DNA from: Kudoa neothunni
Taxonomy: Eukaryota; Cnidaria
Direction: 5' to 3'
Assembly (NCBI GenBank): GCA_964304625.1
Contig: OZ199838.1
Location: 7,254,001-7,318,000, forward strand
DNA length: 64,000 nucleotides
Part shown: in pieces, positions 59,001 through 64,000 of the stretch
Layout of the letters: every line of letters starts with the position of its first letter
Position numbering within the stretch: position 1 is the stretch's first letter
Made by a program: the position numbers and the translations under genes
Notes under the pieces: model-generated
Told to the model about the DNA's origin: nothing
The model's input: the letters and a program-made list of their open reading frames with translations, nothing else
The model's database searches: none

Positions 59001-59647
59001 AATTTTTAGATATACCCATTTCATCCAAAGTCAAGTCTGTCGGAAGGCCAAGGGGTAGCAGATTAACTACTATTGGACTTCCGAAGAAAAAACAAAAATA
59101 TAATTTCAATAGATAGTTGATAATAAAAGTTAATTAATTATGACATTTCCCAAATATTGGTTGCTAATTATGTATTTCGATTTATATTTTAATGTTAAAT
59201 AACTTGAATTATAGAGTGATGACATGATTTTTTGAGTTCGGTCATTTGGCTTAAAAAAATTTCTAAGGTTGATTAATATTAGTTGTATTTTTCTGTAAAT
59301 ATCTTATAAAATGATACCATTTCAAACAATTAATCCGTACCAGACCGTAACGTTGACACGTGGGCTAATGGTCTCCATCGCAAATGATGTTATATTAGCA
59401 CAATTTTCGTGATTTTTCGATTCAAAAATGCTTTAAATGTCGTAATTGTTAATGAAGATTTGGTTTTAATCATTTTTAGTACTTGTAATGGCGAAATAAG
59501 GCCAAAATATATGTATTAGTTTTATTGCAATAATAATTTATAAAAACTTAAATTTTTGTAGGAAAAAAATGTAATAACATGTTTTTAAATTCAGATTTAA
59601 AATATCTTTAATAAGAAACAAGATATTCGTTGTCGTAAGAATAGCCA
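56019..59647 (+). mobile_element. MULE transposon with 260-bp terminal inverted repeats, copy 2
   Basis: Left TIR 56019-56278 and right TIR 59389-59647 start TGGCTATTCTTACGA and remain close to 90% alike over 260 bp. Flanking 9-mers (ATAAGGCAC and TTTCCTATG) differ, so no target duplication is left. Long TIRs with a ZSWIM-type transposase are standard for MULEs. Confidence 0.9.
56743..59113 (+). pseudogene. MULE transposase, ZSWIM-like, copy 2, almost intact
   Basis: One reading frame holds from 56743 to 58716, broken only by in-frame stops near 57025, 57352, 57463 and 57622. Blocks: FIGMKFDSYEKLQIKVKEYE, HNHSCDQRMFENLPPQRINL, RANKRLIQCKLSEETGEK, LLFIDAT (first catalytic Asp), MSIITDKDHLLRKCL, LCKFHVLQAFQRKIK, TNNRIESINAKLK and the SWIM zinc finger CNCSMLKSFKLPCRH. 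After 58716 coding sense continues (EDNAFIEILSSNPE) to a probable GT...AG mini-intron near 58808-58851 joined to DDEYTEEKYGKLT. A basic C-terminus with an AT-hook-like VGRPRGSRL and GLPKKKQK ends near 59113. Confidence 0.88.
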
Positions 59648-60458
59648 TTTCCTATGAATAATACACGAAAGCCATCAATTGTAAAGTTATATTTTGTGAT
59701 ATAAACAGAGAAACATTGGGGCGTCGATCCGTAATATTCTCAGCATATGTCCTAAATGCCAACGGCCAGTCTATCAACTAAAACGTTCTGTTCTTGCCTA
59801 TTAACTGATTTAGTTTCACATTTGCGTCAAAATTGAATTATTGGATGATATATCAACATAAAACAAAGGAAAATAATTAGGAGTAATAGTACCATGGTAA
59901 TTACCATAAATATCACATGAATTCACCCTCGAAATTAACGATAATGCTAGTGTATTACAAATTAGGATTTGATATTCTTACACTAAAAAAAATATTTTTG
60001 ACAGAATTTATTCAAAGTTTTTCAAAATATTTTCTTTAATAATTTGGACAATCTGATCAAAAAACAACTTGGGATCTTTTGGACGCTAATTTTACTTCTG
60101 AGATGTTGTTGTATTAACTTTTTTACCATAAAATTAAAAATTTTATAGAGAAAGGAGATTTTAACAAATTTTTGTTGGAAGGTTGGAATGGTTACTTAAA
60201 ATTTTTACTAAATTCATGATAGCCAACGAATAATTAATCTTCGCCTGGGTTCAAAAGATCTCAGTTATACTTAGGGGGTTGAATAGAAGATGAATATCTA
60301 TCAAGTAAGACCACTTGCTCCACAATTATTTCGACATGCCAAGTGAACAATGCGTGGAAAAAACAACGAACAGCTTAAACTAACGCCAAAGAATGAACTC
60401 GTACGAAGTAAGAGTTATATTGTTGATCACTGTCTTTAATGGCTAAGATTCTAATAGG
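59648..60458. other. Unassigned; may hold the 3' end of the minus-strand gene
   Basis: Minus-strand fragments such as VEIIVEQVVLLDRYSSSIQP near 60290-60360 look coding and could be the last exon(s) of the gene at 60459-63306, but splice phases could not be settled. Nothing else was recognised. Confidence 0.35.
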
Positions 60459-63306
60459 GTACTAACGTTAGAGTAAACATCGGTGAAAGACTCGGCCGAC
60501 AAAACAATTTTTTCTTTATAGTCGGTTAGTATACGTTTAAACGTTTTATAGTAATAATCCAAGTGATTTTCCTAGAGAAAAACAATAGTTACACCAATTT
60601 TATTATCTATTCAGTACTAGACAGGATGTGGGTATAACATCGTCCTGGGTCTTTAGAAGGGCTTTATCAACATCGTCAGTTATTTTTTGTAAAGATTTCT
60701 GATAAAGCGAAGAAAATTCTGATAGAATCAATTTTAACTTGGAACAAAAATTCTACAAACGATTTATTCATTTCATGCGCCTCACAATTAATTTTACTGT
60801 TTCATTGGAAGAGGTTGAGTCGGACATATATTCATAAACTAAACTACAATATTTCAACACCTAAAAAAATTTAAACGAAATTCGTCTGATTAGGTCATTA
60901 CACTTAGAACAACAACCGCTAAAACCGAAAGACTATTTAGACTAATCAAACAATTATTTTGGAGAAAACTTTCGCTGTATTTCGATAGGGCATCATGAAT
61001 ATTATCTAATAAAGTTAAAAATTGGCATAGCTTAGCTTTCAGAAGTACGTATAATATCGTCGGCAGTGAGAAACGTATCGAAATTTTGTTTTGTTTCGCC
61101 TACAATAAATTCAATTGAAATTTGAGTTCATATCTTGTTGTTTAATTACCAAATATTTCTAACTCACATTCGAACACAATTTGCTTTAAAAATTGGGCAC
61201 ATTTTGTTTCATCTAAAAGTTCCGCCTGTTTTCTCGATCCAATTGATATATTCATTTTCTAGAAAAGTACAGCAGTTAAAGCAAAAAAAACGTTGTTGTG
61301 GTATTTGTGGTGACGGGAAGTTATAGCACGGAGAAAAACTTGAAATGAACTTAAGGAAATGATTGTCAATAACCTTTTGATAATCACTGGGGCATTTGGC
61401 GAGTGAATCGATACTTTCTAGATGAACTATTCCCGATACCAACACATAAGTTGTCATATCTTGGTCGTCGCCAGATTCCTTTCGCTTCTTTAGGCCGTAA
61501 ATAAAACTCATCAAACCGGTTCGAAATCTCATCCAAACAAACTAAACGTTCAGTTACTTTAACATCAACTAATTAGAAAGTACATCTTCATCCATGGTAT
61601 CATCAATGACAGATTGAGTGACATCGCTGTCAATATATGAATTTATTCAGAAAAATGGTTAATGAGAAGGATATTACAATTTTCTAAATTCTGAGAACAT
61701 AGAAAAGTCACGATTATCATATAGGGAAGTAGACGACAAATCATAACAATCTATATATTTTACAAATAAAAACGAAAAGTTCATCAGTTAAAGTGTACTT
61801 TCAAACATTTCCTCAAAGTGTGTGGAATAATTCAACGAAAGCATCGTTTGAAAAGTGGATTCAATAAGAAGATATTGATAAAGATAGCATTTTTTCAACT
61901 TTGAAACATGATTGATCAAATCATAAAACTAAAAAATTAATGGAGCTGGGCTAACATCGAAAAAATACAGCAATGATGTTCGATGTTGCGAGAGATTGAC
62001 TAAATGATGCAATCAACTAAAGTAAAAATATAGTTGCAAAATTTTTTTTATGTAATTCATTCATACATCAGTATTTAAATGTGCTATCTCAGTATGAAAT
62101 GATTTCTCAAGTATATGGATATACAAAGTTTCCCCATTTTGAACTAAACTTTTTACTATACTATAAAGTATAGTATGCTTGAGATGATGTTTAATATTGC
62201 ATTTTTCAAACAATTCATAATTAGGTTTTATCCAACCTACATTTGTGTCGCAGCAATATATTAATTGGTCATCAGCGGACTTCAAACCAAATGTTACCTA
62301 TGTAAAACGACAACATACAAAAGGACAAGGTTAATCTTTTTTTATTGTCATCCGTTGGCATAATTTGAAACCATAACGCAAGTGAATTTAAAAAATTGTC
62401 GGACATGTTTTCACTCTTGGTTAATTTAAGATAGAACAAAGCAAGTTGCGCGTTTGGACAGTTTGTCAAGGAGGAAAAAACCGTTTCTGGCATACTATCA
62501 TCAATGTGAGCACGATACGTCATAAAAGCTGTAGCGGTTTTTTCATTTCCCGTCGTTGCAGCTTCTAAATTCAACTAGACAACCACAATTAGATCAAATA
62601 AATTTTAAGGCCAATGAACTACATGCTTTCCAAGGGAGGGATAATTTCTAAGGTAATAAACAATATCATTTGTGCATGAAAGTGGATTGTTGTGCTTCAA
62701 AAAATCAAACAGTTGAACAAAAGTTTTTTCAAGTTCATTTTTGGTGGTCTCAATTTCTTCATCACTTATCGCGTCGGTATAATCATGATTAAGCACCGAA
62801 TCGTAGAATTGCATTTTAAACATATAGATAGTCCTATTCTCCATTGTTATGGGGTACTTTTTGGTAAGATTGATCAAAAGATTTTCTAATTTCTTCTTGA
62901 AATCGCTAAAAAGTATTGTTAAATTCATTCTAATACCGAGAAACAGCCGATACAGAAATACGTCTTTATCTTTACAATATTTTACAAAAAGATTATTCAG
63001 TAGTTTAAAACATTTTAAATCGTTGAACCTACAATAAATGATTAAAAAAAAACCAAAAATGTGCATTCTTATCTGATACAATTTATAGACGAGAAGTAGT
63101 GTCTTTTGAAAAACATCTTTGGGGTCGCGAAAGTTAAGTTCAAACTTAAGTTGCTTCAATTTGCAGTCACGATACAAATAACCATTAATATCCGGAGGTT
63201 TTAATTCGGTAAGTATCTGATCCAAATTCTCTCTTATGTCAAACTTTACACATACCATATTCAAAAATTGCAACTCTATTATAATATAGCGTATAAACCA
63301 ACTCAA
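60459..63306 (-). CDS. Unrecognised helical-protein host gene, at least 14 exons
   Basis: Minus-strand exons: 63306-62623, 62574-62319, 62236-62067, 62016-61969, 61928-61799, 61750-61678, 61626-61584, 61541-61374, 61258-61150, 61099-61049, 61005-60911, 60860-60786, 60752-60618 and 60571 to about 60459. All 13 introns (33-115 nt) are GT...AG and phases agree at every join. At least 700 residues. Exon 1 is long (FDIRENLDQILTELKPPDIN, FKKKLENLLINLTKKYPITM); later pieces include TATAFMTYRAHIDDSMPETV, QYLLIESTFQTMLSLNYSTH, VLVSGIVHLESIDSLAKCPS, LDETKCAQFLKQIVFECELE and SLYQKSLQKITDDVDKALLK. The product is almost all helix, soluble, probably a repeat or scaffold protein; I do not recognise the family. 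The start could be the ATG at 63306 or a later one; the donor of exon 11 is ambiguous by 3 nt; the last exon(s) are unresolved. Confidence 0.7.
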
Positions 63307-64000
63307 CTTAGTAAGTAATAATCGATTTCACGAACAGTTAAAATGACTTGTTATGTATAACTTGGCTGTAAACTAAATAGACAGATAAGTTCATATATAA
63401 TAATTTTCTCTGACAAAAAAATTAAACTAACGCGTCGCAATACTAATGCGGGTAAAATCCATGGCTTTTCCCTCAATTTATTCATTACGGAAATCATGTA
63501 AAAATCTCAAATAATCTAAACATTTTTATTTAATTGAGAATTTTTTTAAATGAAGGACTGAATATTTAGAATAATTGATTAAATTCCACTGAAATACCAA
63601 CAAAATAACATTATTCAAGATTTTATAAATATTATTACTGGAATTAATGATCATACATTGGTTGCAATAAATGATTGGGACCTTTGTAAAATTTATAAAA
63701 AAATTAATTCTAATTAAATTTTTGGTGATATCAAATATAAAATTGTTATATAATTTAGTAAATACTTAAAATACTAAAGAGCAGTGAACTGTTGCCAGTT
63801 AAACAACCAGTTTTTATGTTGTATAAGAGGAATGGCTTGAACAGCGCTTTTTGCATTAACTGGACTGTATTTGAAGTAAAAAGTATAATTAAGTCAGACC
63901 AATTATTTAAATAAATAAAATTATAAATCATAATTTCTTGGTTTTTTATTGCCCCAAAATATTTAATTTTAACCGTTATTTATGACTTCGTCACTTCTAT
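63307..64000. other. No recognised gene
   Basis: AT-rich upstream flank of the 14-exon gene. A Tigger-like tip (TTAACTGGACTGTA near 63858-63871) has no partner within the window. Confidence 0.45.

Noticed and set aside
59755-59775. AACGGCCAG resembling the RWPLVVFF codons of piggyBac
   Set aside because: Only about five codons fit, and no neighbouring piggyBac motif is present; likely chance.
60700-60870. Apparent frameshifts in the minus-strand gene
   Set aside because: At first these looked like pseudogene lesions, but a 33-nt GT...AG intron at 60753-60785 restores phase, so the gene was judged intact here.

Overview
This is AT-rich animal (metazoan) nuclear DNA. Rab2, DENR and SMIM14 orthologues and two KAR5/Brambleberry-type genes are present. 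All have very small introns, mostly 29-60 nt with GT...AG ends, so most host exons are too short to stand out as open reading frames and had to be assembled by following splice sites and reading phase. The species cannot be named from the window; tiny introns together with many DNA transposons suggest an invertebrate with compact genes but TE-filled spacers.

Host genes from left to right: RAB2 (4450-5447 +), DENR (7042-7888 +), SMIM14 (12790-13282 +), a short Brambleberry-like gene (27580-28944 -), an unrecognised spliced gene (37991-38602 +), a longer Brambleberry gene (40739-42744 -), a tentative 56-residue membrane-protein gene (48213-48603 -), a 3' gene piece (52141-52527 +) and an unrecognised helical-protein gene of at least 14 exons (about 60459-63306 -).

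The rest is a graveyard of cut-and-paste DNA transposons, many nested. At 369-3224 a small hAT element carries a complete piggyBac; an uninterrupted paralogue lies at 39116-39673. At 13523-20081 a piggyBac (D) contains a second piggyBac (B) and a third (E), each at TTAA, and is then cut by a hAT element (20082-23884). The far side of that hAT is not piggyBac but a Merlin fragment joined to a MULE (to 25770), whose 5' end carries a 622-bp Tc1/mariner deletion derivative with perfect 30-bp inverted repeats. At 33829-37726 a hAT contains an orphan long-TIR element and a tRNA-derived SINE. Other elements are a ZMYM-type hAT (8107-11377), three Tigger/pogo elements (5766-6643, 30366-32345, 32621-33692), a GTF2IRD2-like hAT with a perfect 8-bp target duplication (49047-51981), another piggyBac (52749-54753), a piggyBac relic (about 55590-56000) and a MULE with 260-bp terminal repeats (56019-59647).

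Two themes link the parts. The piggyBac subfamilies share one end plan (TTAA, CCYTT, a short spacer, then a 16-18 bp palindrome), but each has its own palindrome, as expected if each transposase co-evolved with its binding site. Transposase genes (Merlin, MULE) appear to contain mini-introns of the host type. No retrovirus, LTR element or Polinton was recognised.
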